NCBI RefSeq assembly: GCF_014850955.1
Contig: NZ_JACXSS010000001.1
Location: 992,001-1,056,000 of the forward strand
Direction: 5' to 3'
DNA length: 64,000 bases
DNA from: Methylomonas albis
Lineage (GTDB): Bacteria; Pseudomonadota; Gammaproteobacteria; Methylococcales; Methylomonadaceae
The position numbers and the translations under genes are program-made. This document shows, piece by piece, positions 27,862 to 37,087 of the stretch (position 1 is its first letter; every line of letters starts with the position of its first letter). A model generated the notes under the pieces. That model was not told the origin of the DNA. It searched no databases and was given only the letters and a program-made list of their open reading frames with translations.

Positions 27862-28062
27862 ATTGTCTTTATAAGCTCACCACGGCCTACTTACTGAGAA
27901 GCGGGCTCCTTGCTGATGGTAAGCTTTGAGCTATCCACGCCGTCTGGGTTTCGACATTCCCATAGTGCCCCAGAATGTATGCCGAAATGACGATTTTGAG
28001 GATGAGAGACTGATTCATCTGTAGAAGCTTGCGAATAAGGAATATTTTTAGGACAGAAATAA

Positions 28063-28371
28063 ATGAAACCTCTTGAACCGAAAATTTATATTCTCAAAGT
28101 TTTTTTCAAGCAGTTCGATTGTCTGCAAGTTAACCGTTTTTGCAGAGATCTTGGGATTGTGCCGGAGAATACAAATGAGATTGGTGAGGATGACTGGGGG
28201 CATCGTGGTTATCTTGAGCTGTGGTTTCAAGAGATTACCGGCAAATGCATCACTTTACATATTCAAAAACAGCGGAATAAAACTGCAAAAAAGTACATGG
28301 AAAATCTGCAACAATTTTTTGACGACTTGTATTCTCTGGAATATGTTGAAGATCTAGTTGATCTGGATTAG
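28063..28371 (+). CDS. Hypothetical small protein
   Basis: A 102-residue frame in AT-rich DNA with a plausible Shine-Dalgarno (AGGAC) 10 to 14 bases ahead of the ATG. The product is acidic towards its C-terminus (EYVEDLVDLD), mixed alpha/beta in appearance, with no recognised domain. A second overlapping frame (28073-28357) is less protein-like. It follows the HNH gene by 200 bases; a functional link is not shown. Confidence 0.5.
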   Translation: MKPLEPKIYILKVFFKQFDCLQVNRFCRDLGIVPENTNEIGEDDWGHRGYLELWFQEITGKCITLHIQKQRNKTAKKYMENLQQFFDDLYSLEYVEDLVDLD

Positions 28372-28495
28372 TCGTTAATAAATAGATGCGGTAACCAATA
28401 TCCATTGCATGGTATTTAAAGGCTTGGTTAATAATTCCTACACCATATGAAACCGGTCAATATCAGCAGTTTGAAAAACAATCGGTATAAAAAAC

Positions 28496-29749
28496 ATGAC
28501 TACTAACACAGTCCAAATCATCGCCCAACAAAGCCGCGTCGCATCGCGCCAATTAGCATCTGCATCCGAATCGACGCGCAATTTGGCGCTGGCGAAAATG
28601 GCCGAGGCGCTGGAGTCGGTCAGGCTGCAGGTGTTGGATGTCAACGCCCTGGAAATTGTCAAAGCCCGCGACGAAGGCCAATCGGACGCAATGGTCAAGC
28701 GCCTGACAATAGACGACAAAACCTTTGATTACATGCTGTCGCGACTGCAAAAAGTGGCGCAATTGCCGGACCCGCTGAATCGGATACTGACCGGCCATAC
28801 CAATCCGGCCGGGCTGCGGGTTTACAAAAAATCGGTGCCGTTGGGCGTGATCGGCATTATTTACGAGTCGCGCCCCAACGTCACCACCGATGCAGCCGGG
28901 GTTTGCATCAAAAGCGGCAATGCGGTGATCCTGCGCGGTGGCTCGGAAGCGCTAAAAACCAACGCGATACTCACCGATGCGATGATAACCGGTGCGCTTG
29001 CTGCCGGTCTGCCGGAACATGCGATACAGATCATCAGCACCCCCGGCCATGAAGCGGTCGGCGAGCTGCTGAAAATGGACGAATACATAGACGTGCTGAT
29101 TCCGCGTGGCGGCAAAGGCTTGATCAAGCGCATCGCCGAAGGCACGCGGATTCCAGTCATCAAGCATTACGACGGCATTTGCCACCTGTATCTCGCTGCC
29201 GATGCCGACCCGCTGCAGGCTATTGCCTTGGCGATCAATTCCAAATGCCAAAGCGTGCAGGTTTGTAACGCGCTGGAAACCTTGTTGGTGGATAGCAAAT
29301 GCGCCGCACAACTATTGCCGCTGCTGCAAACGGCATTTGCCGAAAACCGCATCGAACTGCGCGGCTGCGAGCAAACCCAAGAGCTGTTGCCCGCTGTTGT
29401 CCCCGCGACCGAAGAAGACTGGCATAGCGAATATCTGGCGCCCGTTCTGTCGGTGAAGATCGTGGACGGCATTCAACAAGCCATAGACCATATCAACCAC
29501 TACGGTTCCGGCCATACCGACGGCATCGTCACGCAAAGCCTAAGCCTGGCCCGGCAGTTTGAAGAACAAGTGGACTCGGCGTCGGTGATGATTAACGCCT
29601 CGACCAGATTGTCGGGCGGCGGCGATTACGGTTTGGGCTCGGTGGTGGGTATCAGCACCGACAAACTCCATGTGCGCGGCCCGGTCGGGCCGGATGAACT
29701 CACCACCTACAAATGGGTGGCTTATGGGGATGGGCATTTGCGCGGCTAG
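28496..29749 (+). CDS. proA: Gamma-glutamyl phosphate reductase
   Basis: Reduces gamma-glutamyl phosphate to glutamate semialdehyde in proline biosynthesis. The aldehyde-dehydrogenase-like fold is shown by VPLGVIGIIYESRPNVT, KSGNAVILRGGSEA, the catalytic cysteine in NSKCQSVQVCNALE and the HTDGIVT segment. Length (417 residues) is standard. proB is not adjacent. Confidence 0.96.
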   Translation: MTTNTVQIIAQQSRVASRQLASASESTRNLALAKMAEALESVRLQVLDVNALEIVKARDEGQSDAMVKRLTIDDKTFDYMLSRLQKVAQLPDPLNRILTGHTNPAGLRVYKKSVPLGVIGIIYESRPNVTTDAAGVCIKSGNAVILRGGSEALKTNAILTDAMITGALAAGLPEHAIQIISTPGHEAVGELLKMDEYIDVLIPRGGKGLIKRIAEGTRIPVIKHYDGICHLYLAADADPLQAIALAINSKCQSVQVCNALETLLVDSKCAAQLLPLLQTAFAENRIELRGCEQTQELLPAVVPATEEDWHSEYLAPVLSVKIVDGIQQAIDHINHYGSGHTDGIVTQSLSLARQFEEQVDSASVMINASTRLSGGGDYGLGSVVGISTDKLHVRGPVGPDELTTYKWVAYGDGHLRG

Positions 29750-29884
29750 TGCGCACAGCCGGAGCTCCAATAGCGAGCTCAGCACGCCGGGTTTACTGTT
29801 TTCGTAATATTCGTAGTCTGGCAATAAATATCGGTTTTTGGGATAGATATTGCCTATTTCTATCCCTTTTTTATGCCGTGTTTT

Positions 29885-30364
29885 TTAAGGAGTGGCGGGT
29901 TCCGGCGTTGTTAGCCTGTTATCGACTCTACTAATATTATGCTGATGCTCAATAGACTCGGTTAAGTTATAGCCATTGTCGTTAAATAGATCGCCGATAA
30001 AAAACAAGCGCAGATCGATAATCCAGCCTATTTTTCTTTGCTTATTATTTTCGACAATAATAGTCGCCAGTTTTTGGTTGTTATCAATAACCTGGGTCAC
30101 AATCGTCTTTGGATAGTCAGGGTCTTCTTTTAGGGCCCCGGATACTATGCGCTGAGCGGATTCTATGGTTAGTATTTGGGTGGTATTGGGGGTTGCCGTG
30201 TTTTTATTGTTTATTAACGATTGGGCTTTAAAATAACCAATATCGTAAGCCAGTTTAAAAACTAGGCTAATGACAATAGCCACGCCCCACACGGACAGGC
30301 CAATTTTTAATCGTCTTCTAACGCGAGGATGAGATAGTCTTTGCAGAAAAACTCTAAATTTCAT
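29885..30364 (-). CDS. Hypothetical membrane-anchored protein
   Basis: A 159-residue protein with a basic N-terminus (RRRLK), one membrane helix (about 22-42) and a soluble, probably periplasmic, domain rich in Ile, Asn and Thr. The domain contains TPNTTQILTIESAQRIV and a IGWIIDLRLFFIGDLF stretch. No family is recognised. It is convergent with proA and AT-rich compared with it. Confidence 0.55.
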   Translation of the reverse strand: MKFRVFLQRLSHPRVRRRLKIGLSVWGVAIVISLVFKLAYDIGYFKAQSLINNKNTATPNTTQILTIESAQRIVSGALKEDPDYPKTIVTQVIDNNQKLATIIVENNKQRKIGWIIDLRLFFIGDLFNDNGYNLTESIEHQHNISRVDNRLTTPEPATP

Positions 30365-30481
30365 TTTGATGTGATTATCCGGCCTTATCGGCCACTATTG
30401 AATATTAATGGTTGCGTTTTTGCTCAATAACGCTCGAGCAACTGATATATCGAGTGCAAGGCGGGTTATTGGAATCTTGGT

Positions 30482-30907
30482 TTAGTTCGGCAGTTGCACA
30501 AAACCGTGTTGGTCGAGCGGAAAAAAAGGATTGAAACAAACTTCCCAAAGAAAGCCGTCGGGGTCGGAAAAATAGCCCCTGAAGCCGCCCCAAGCCGCTT
30601 TTTCGCCTGGACGAACCAGCTTACCTCCGGCCGAAACCGCTTCAAGCAAGGTCGCGTCGACGTCTTCCGCCGATGCGACGTTGTGGGCCAGCGAAAATCC
30701 GGGAAAACCTGAGCCGTCAGCCGATACCATCGCATCGTCTGCTAATGCTTCGCGGCCAAACAACGCAAATGCCAGGCTCCCCACCTGAAAGAATGCTACT
30801 TCCTGCTGGCTGCCGGACGATTCTTGCCAACCCAGTGCCTTATAAAAACGTCGGCTTCTAGCCAAATCGGCTACACCTAGTGTGACAAAACTAATGGTCT
30901 GTTTCAT
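30482..30907 (-). CDS. VOC (glyoxalase/bleomycin resistance) superfamily protein
   Basis: A 141-residue protein with paired beta-alpha-beta-beta-beta modules: TISFVTLGVADLARSRRFYKALGW at the N-terminus and YFSDPDGFLWEVCFNPFFP at the C-terminus, where the DPDG-x-WE motif carries a usual metal ligand. This superfamily includes glyoxalase I, dioxygenases and resistance proteins, and the exact substrate cannot be deduced. It lies between a terminator-like hairpin of the P450 gene and a gene of unknown function. Confidence 0.85.
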   Translation of the reverse strand: MKQTISFVTLGVADLARSRRFYKALGWQESSGSQQEVAFFQVGSLAFALFGREALADDAMVSADGSGFPGFSLAHNVASAEDVDATLLEAVSAGGKLVRPGEKAAWGGFRGYFSDPDGFLWEVCFNPFFPLDQHGFVQLPN

Positions 30908-30924
30908 GACGCTCCCTGTTACGT

Positions 30925-30962
30925 AAAAAAGCCGTCTAGTCGGCCCGCGCGGCGCCGACTAG
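30925..30962 (-). terminator. Rho-independent terminator after the P450 gene
   Basis: Read leftward, CTAGTCGGC/GCCGACTAG (30936-30944/30954-30962) forms a 9-bp stem with a short GC-rich loop, and the transcript then meets six U residues (the A-run at 30925-30930). It lies 28 bases after the P450 stop. Confidence 0.75.
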
Positions 30963-30989
30963 CTATGACAGTCAGCGCAGACCGTAAGC

Positions 30990-32354
30990 TTAACCAATTG
31001 GTTCCACTCTGCCAACAACCGGACGGTCCGGTTTCAGCGTAACGCTGAAGGCTTCTTTGACGGTAATGTCGGTCTCGAAAGTAAAGGCCTTGAAAAAACT
31101 GACTATGACCAACAGCATTTCCAGCTCGGCAAAATGGCGCCCAATGCAATTATGCAAACCGCCGCCGAACGGGAAAAAGGCGTACTTGTGTCCGCCGGGC
31201 GTCGCGGTTTCCAGAAATCTGTCGGGATTAAACGCGTCCGGGCAGTCCCAAAGCCTGGCGCTATGGTGGGTGGTGTGCATGCTCAATAACACGATGGTGC
31301 CGGCGGGAATCGCGTAATCCCCCAGCTCTATGTCCTGAACGGTTTGCGTGGACAGCGCCGATGTGGGCGGATACAGGCGCAGGGTTTCGTACAATGCCGC
31401 TTTGGTATAACTCAGCTGACCCAAGTGCGCGGAGCTTAAGGTTTCGTTCGGCAAGCTGCGGATTTCGGCGGCGATCTTATCTCGCACCTCCGGGTGCCTG
31501 CCGGTTAAATAAAAAAACCACACCAAGGTATTGATGGTGGTTTCCTGACCGGCGAAGAACAGATTGACGGCTTCGTCTTGCAGCAAATTGTCGGGCATCG
31601 TGTAACCGGTACTCCGGTCACTGGATTGCATTAACTGCGATATCAGACTTTGTCCCGGATTCGTCCGCGTCTGCGCAATTTCCCCACCGATAAAGGTTTG
31701 CAGATAGTTCACGGCGGCGAGATAACGCTTCGATTTTAGCGGGATGAAACGTTTCAAACGGCGGCCAAGCACAATTTCGCTGCCCAACTGTACCGGCAAC
31801 TCCTGACAGATGATTTCTATGACCTTGATCAGCTCCGCGCCGTTGCTCAGCTGATCCACGGATTTGCCCAGCAGGATGCGGATAAAAATTCGCTGAATCA
31901 GCCGCTTTATCTCTGTGCTTAAATCAACTTGGCCAGACGCCGCCATTTTCAACTCGTCCGCCATCGCGACCGCTTCTTCGACCATGATCAACTCATAATT
32001 TTTAACCGCGTCCTTGGTAAACAAAGGTTGCATCAAGCGGCGCTGTTTACTCCAAACCTGGTTTTCGCTATTGACCAAGCCGTTACCGAACAGCGATTTC
32101 TTGGCGTCATACAGAAAATCCCGGTTCAACTGGCCCTTGCCCTCCAGATTGAAAACCTGCTCTATATATTCCGGGTCGCAGACGAACAGAATTTTTCTGC
32201 CCAACAGCCGTCCGAGCACCAGCTCGCCGTATTGCTTATGAATCCGGGCTAAAGTCGCCAGCGGTCGCCAGATCAATTGCATCATCGGTAAAATTACCGA
32301 ATGCTCCGGCAGCGATGGTTTTTTTTGTTGGTTGGTTGATGTCGCGTTTTCCAT
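30990..32354 (-). CDS. Cytochrome P450
   Basis: A 454-residue heme monooxygenase. The I-helix oxygen-activation motif AGQETT is at 268-273, the K-helix ETLR at 323-326, and the heme loop FPFGGGLHNCIG with axial Cys403. It lacks a fused reductase, so it needs external redox partners; none is encoded nearby. The overall pattern resembles the CYP4/CYP102-like group acting on hydrocarbon chains, terpenes or fatty acids, but the substrate is not inferable. It is transcribed leftward and ends at a clear terminator. Confidence 0.93.
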   Translation of the reverse strand: MENATSTNQQKKPSLPEHSVILPMMQLIWRPLATLARIHKQYGELVLGRLLGRKILFVCDPEYIEQVFNLEGKGQLNRDFLYDAKKSLFGNGLVNSENQVWSKQRRLMQPLFTKDAVKNYELIMVEEAVAMADELKMAASGQVDLSTEIKRLIQRIFIRILLGKSVDQLSNGAELIKVIEIICQELPVQLGSEIVLGRRLKRFIPLKSKRYLAAVNYLQTFIGGEIAQTRTNPGQSLISQLMQSSDRSTGYTMPDNLLQDEAVNLFFAGQETTINTLVWFFYLTGRHPEVRDKIAAEIRSLPNETLSSAHLGQLSYTKAALYETLRLYPPTSALSTQTVQDIELGDYAIPAGTIVLLSMHTTHHSARLWDCPDAFNPDRFLETATPGGHKYAFFPFGGGLHNCIGRHFAELEMLLVIVSFFKAFTFETDITVKEAFSVTLKPDRPVVGRVEPIG

Positions 32355-32864
32355 GGCATTGAATCAGTATTGAATGGGGGCCCAAGGAGATGCCTCTAAG
32401 CTATCGATCCGGCTTTGTGAAGTTTTAATATCCGTTCGTCTTGAGCGCAGCCGAAGCGCTCAACACAAACGGTTAAAACAGTTATGGGCCGGTGCAATAA
32501 GACATGATAACGGCAGGATCAGTAAGTATCCAGGTTGTTACACAACAGGGACGTTGAATTTCAAACGCGAAAACCGGCTAAATCGTTACTTTGGTGGTAA
32601 GCCCATGTAACATTTGATGACCCGTAGAGAGGACATACTTAACCAGTCAACCGCTTCTGTCGGCGGCCTGGGTTTTTGATAATCTCGGGTCGATGGAATA
32701 ATTTGCCGGCACGCCGCGAAATCAGCTATCTTCTAACGGCCTGCATAACGAAACCACCTTATCCGATTGCCACGAATGGACTCCGCAAATCAATCGCTCA
32801 TTGCCCAACCGGTTACGAATGCCGGTCGGCGATCATTAATGCTACGAACTGGATCGAGTAAGTC
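32355..32864. other. Spacer between P450 and the restriction island
   Basis: Roughly 500 bases with no credible gene. One palindrome lies at 32432-32472, made of CCGTT/AACGG outside TGAGCGC/GCGCTCA. It resembles a common intergenic hairpin repeat. The right part should contain the promoter for hsdR. Nothing else was identified. Confidence 0.4.
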
Positions 32865-35800
32865 GTGATCACCTCACGGCGATCCAACTTCATTTTTCTT
32901 CAGCAGCATGATTCGCAACTGCTGAACTTGGGCTTGCTGGCGGAGAACTATTTCGCCGACGATCCCAACACCTGCTTGCTGAAACTACGCCAACTATCGG
33001 AGCTGTTGGCGCAACTGTTGGCGGCAAAAACCGGGCAATTTACCTCCCAAGATGAAAAACAATACGATTTACTCCGTCGTCTCCAAGATAGCGGAGTGCT
33101 GCCGAGGGAAGTATTTCAACTATTCGACGAAATCAGACGAGCCGGCAATGCTGCCAATCATGCCTTATCCGGTGATCATCGTTCCGCGCTTAGTACGCTT
33201 AAATTCACTTGGCAATTAGGATTGTGGTTTCATCGAGCCTTCAAGGACTCCAGTTACAAATCCGGCCCATTCCTGCCGCCGCAGCCACCGACCGACGAAA
33301 GCGCCGAACTTCGGGCCGAGCTGGAACGCTTGAACCAAGCCGTGACCGATTTCCAGTCCGCCCACCAGGACGTCGCGCAACAATTGCAGGCTGCCCAATC
33401 GCAGTTGCGGGAGGCCAAAGACGAGCGTTCTTTTTGGGAGCAATTGGCTGCCGAAGCTGAACAAGCTAAAGCTTCTCTGGAACAACGCTTGGCCGATCAA
33501 CAGACCATCGCTGCCGCCCAACCCAAAAGTACTGTCGTCCAATTCATCACCGCCGCCAACGACGCAGCTAAAGCAGTGCAATTGGACGAAGCCGATACCC
33601 GTAAGATCATCGATCAACAATTGCGCCAAGCCGGTTGGGAAGCTGATTCGGAAACCCTCAAATTCAACCAAGGTGCTCGCCCGGAAAAAAACCGCAACCG
33701 CGCGATTGCCGAGTGGCCCACCGAAAGCGGTCCCGCCGACTATGTTTTGTTTATTGGCCTGACGCCGGTGGCCGTGGTCGAAGCTAAACGCAAAAACGTC
33801 GACGTTTCCGGTGCCTTGCAACAAGGCAAACGCTATAGCCGAACCTTCAAACCCAGCGAGGAAACTACCTTGCCGGAACAAAACTGGGGCGATGACAACA
33901 GCTACCGAATTCCGTTCGTCTTTTCCGCTAATGGCCGTCCTTACCTTCGACAGCTGGCGACTAAAAGTGGCGTGTGGTTTTGCGATTTACGTCTGTCCGA
34001 TAATCTCAGCCATGCACTGGATGGTTGGTATACGCCGGACGGTTTGAAAGAACTGATCAAACGCGACGAAGTTAGGGCCCACGAAAAACTGGCCAATACG
34101 CCGTTCAACTACGGTTTTGAATTACGCTACTACCAACAAGAAGCCATTCTCGCGACCGAACAAGCCATTGGCGCCGGTCAACGCGAAATGCTGCTGGCCA
34201 TGGCGACCGGCACGGGCAAGACCAAAACCTGTATCGCCCTGATTTATCGTTTACTCAAGGCACAGCGATTTAAGCGGATTCTGTTTCTGGTGGATCGCTC
34301 GGCATTGGGGGAACAAGCCGCCAACGCTTTCAAAGACACCCGCATGGAAAATCTGCAAACCTTTGCCGATACCTTCGGCATCAATGAATTGGAAGAGCAA
34401 ACCCCGGACAACGATACCGCCGTGCAGATCGCCACGATACAGGGTATGGTGCAACGCTTGTTGTTCGCTGCCGAAAACGTCACACCGCCAGCTGTCGATC
34501 AATACGATTGCATCGTGGTTGATGAATGCCATCGTGGCTATTTGCTGGACCGCGAGCTGTCCGATACCGAAATGACCTTCCGTGGCTATGAAGATTACAT
34601 TTCCAAATATCGCCGAGTGCTGGATTACTTCGATGCCTACAAAATCGGCCTGACCGCCACGCCGGCTTTACACACCTCGCAAATCTTCGGTGCGCCGATT
34701 TACACCTACAGCTATCGGGAAGCCGTGATCGACGGTTATCTGGTGGACTACGAACCCCGATACAAATTCATACCGAGCTCTCCAGCAACGGCATTACCTG
34801 GAAAGTAGGCGAAGAACTCAAAGTCTACGATCCACGCCGCAACCAGATTGAATTATTCAAAGCCCCCGATGAAATCAAAGTCGATGTCGAAGACTTCAAT
34901 CGCAAGGTGATTACCGAATCGTTTAATCGTGTGGTCTGTGAATATCTGGCCAAAGAACTTGACCCTGCCTCACGCCAGAAAACCTTGATCTTCTGCGTCA
35001 ACGATGCCCACGCCGATCTGGTGGTCGATCTATTGAAAAAGGCCTTCGCCGCTGAATACGGTAGTGTCGAGGACGACGCGGTCATCAAAATCACCGGCGC
35101 CGCCGACAGACCTTTGCAACAAATCCGCCGCTATAAAAACGAGCGCCTGCCCAATGTCGCGGTCACCGTGGATTTGCTGACCACCGGCGTCGATGTCCCG
35201 GAAATTTGCAATCTGGTGTTCCTGCGTCGGGTCAACAGCCGTATCTTGTTCGATCAAATGCTCGGACGTGCCACGCGACTTTGCGATGCCATTGGCAAAG
35301 AAGCCTTCCGTGTCTTCGATGCCGTACAAATCTTCGCTGCCATCCAAAACATGACTGCGATGCGGCCGGTGGTAGTCGATCCAAAAATCAGCTTTAGCCA
35401 GTTGGCCGCAGAGTTGGTGTCTGTCAGCGATGATGACGCCCGCAGTTTGGTACGCGACCAGTTCATTGCCAAGCTGCAACGCAAAAAACGCCATTTATCC
35501 GAACAATCGGCACAAGACTTTGAAACCCGCGCCGGCATGAAGCCCGATGCTTTCATCCAAAAACTGCGGGCCATGCCACTCCCCGAAGTCGCCGCCTGGT
35601 TTACCCAAAATCCCGATCTGGGTGAAATTCTCGATCGTAAAAGCACAGGTTCTGCGCCGCCGATTTTCGTATCTGACCATGAAGACCAGCTCAAAAAGGT
35701 CGAACGTGGTTATGGCAACGCCCAAAAACCGGAAGATTATTTAAACGAATTTCGCGCCTTTATCCAAAGCCACAGCAACGACATTCCGGCGTTGACCACG

Positions 35801-36244
35801 GTCTTGACCCGTCCCCGCGAGCTGACCCGTAAGCAACTGCGTGAGCTGTTACTGGAACTGGATAAAGCCGGTTTCAGCGAAACCCATCTGGATACCGCTT
35901 GGCGGGAAATGACCAATCAAGACATTGCCGCGCGTATCGTCGGTTACATTCGCCAAGTCGCCATTGGCGACGCCTTGTTACCGTATAGCGAACGTGTCGA
36001 TCATGCTTTGCAAGCCATCCTGGCACAAAAAACCTGGAGTACTCCGCAGCGCGACTGGTTAAAGCGCATCGCCGCCCAAACCAAAGCCAATCTGCTGGTA
36101 GACCGCGAGGCACTGGACGATCCCGATCTGGTGTTCAAACGCGAAGGCGGCGGTTTCAATCGACTCGATAAACTCTTCAACGGCGAGTTGCAGCACGTTT
36201 TAGACGCGTTCAACGACTCGCTCTGGCAATCGGGCGTCGCTTGA
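32865..36244 (+). pseudogene. hsdR: Type I restriction endonuclease subunit R, frameshifted
   Basis: HsdR provides ATP-driven DNA translocation and cleavage for the type I complex. The first frame (32865-34808, GTG start) holds a DUF4145-like N-terminus, the nuclease core (VAVVEAKRK), Walker A (MATGTGKTKT), DECHRG box and TATP motif. The second frame (from about 34766, with its first ATG at 34907) holds the rest of the helicase, including RRVNSRILFDQMLGRATR, and the C-terminal coupling domain. The break is at 34764-34768: one base appears missing from a short A run, because the other frame continues as IHTELSSNGITW. The two parts together have normal length, about 1126 codons. Either a real inactivating mutation or a homopolymer read error is possible. 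Confidence 0.85.
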
Positions 36245-36302
36245 AAAATTCCAGCTAAAAGCATAAAGTAAGGTTTCCTTACTTTCAGATTCGGTGATTG
36301 CC

Positions 36303-36527
36303 ATGCTTGCCAAAATGACATCGAAAAACCAGCTCACTCTGCCGAAAAGCATTACTGCCGCCGTTGGGGCCGCAGAATACTTTGACGTGGAAACCCGCAA
36401 CGGCCAGATCATCCTTACCCCGGTGCGTATTCAACGTGGCGATGCCGTGCGCGCCAAACTGGCGGAATTGAATCTACAGGAATCCGACATCAATGATGCG
36501 CTGGCTTGGGCGAGACAAACTACTTAA
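36303..36527 (+). CDS. AbrB-family antitoxin-like protein
   Basis: A protein of about 74 residues with the swapped-hairpin AbrB motif: MTSKNQLTLPKSITAAV followed by YFDVETRNGQIILTPV. Such proteins bind DNA and often neutralise a PIN toxin encoded next to them, as here. An in-frame GTG at 36294 would add three residues; the ATG at 36303 is preferred. It is embedded between hsdR and hsdM. Confidence 0.8.
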   Translation: MLAKMTSKNQLTLPKSITAAVGAAEYFDVETRNGQIILTPVRIQRGDAVRAKLAELNLQESDINDALAWARQTT

Positions 36528-36534
36528 AACCATT

Positions 36535-36629
36535 CCCCTCTTTGTAAAAGAGGGGTTAGGTGAGATTATTCAAATGAATCCCCCTCGATCCCCTTTATGC
36601 CCAGTCGGGTGTTTTTTCAAAGGGGGAGG
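36535..36629. repeat. Two GC-rich palindromes between the AbrB and PIN genes
   Basis: CCCCTCTTT/AAAGAGGGG (36535-36543/36547-36555) is a perfect 9-bp hairpin. At 36577-36629 a second copy of the AATCCCCC...TTCAAAGGGGG repeat family is present with a larger central region. Related palindromes occur inside the PIN and DUF559 genes downstream. Confidence 0.6.
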
Positions 36630-36652
36630 AACAACTGACTCATAATCAACGC

Positions 36653-37087
36653 ATGCAGGAACAAAACAACGCACCCCGCGTCGTTATCGACACCAATCTG
36701 GTGCTGTCGGCCCTGGTATTTGCCCAAGGTCGCGTCACGCCATTACGACGGGCCTGGCAAAACCAGCAGATTCAACCTTTGCTCTCCAAAACCACGGCAG
36801 CGGAATTGATTCGGGTATTGCAATATCCCAAATTCAAACTCAGTGCAGACGATCAGCAAGAACTGCTCGCCGATTACTTGCCTTATTGCCAAATTATGAA
36901 TCCCCCCTGGCCCCCCTTTTTCAAAGGGGGGGATTTTGCCGGTATTGCTCAGGTGTACTCGGACTTGGCTACAGCAGGCGAGGCCCAGGCCTTGATTACC
37001 GGCGACCAGGATTTACTCTGCCTGGCAGCCGGCTTTACGTGTCCCATTCTCACCGCAGAACAATTTTTACAAACGCTTAATACATGA
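36653..37087 (+). CDS. PIN-domain toxin-like protein carrying an embedded palindromic repeat
   Basis: The 144-residue product matches the PIN-family toxins (COG1569 type), expected to be an Mg-dependent ribonuclease controlled by the AbrB partner. Asp13 (VVIDTNLV) and Glu51 (TAAELIRVL) are typical active-site acids, and ITGDQDLL (about 115-122) gives the later acid. Residues 83-95 (NPPWPPFFKGGDF) are encoded by a GC-rich palindrome at 36899-36936. This is where relatives have the CRDxxD segment with another catalytic acid, so the enzyme is probably impaired. The stop codon overlaps the hsdM start as ATGA. Confidence 0.75.
   Translation: MQEQNNAPRVVIDTNLVLSALVFAQGRVTPLRRAWQNQQIQPLLSKTTAAELIRVLQYPKFKLSADDQQELLADYLPYCQIMNPPWPPFFKGGDFAGIAQVYSDLATAGEAQALITGDQDLLCLAAGFTCPILTAEQFLQTLNT
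36899..36936. repeat. GC-rich palindrome inside the PIN coding sequence
   Basis: AATCCCCCC at 36899-36907 pairs with GGGGGGATT at 36928-36936, with a second inner C-run/G-run stem. It is read in frame as residues 83-95 of the PIN protein. Confidence 0.75.
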
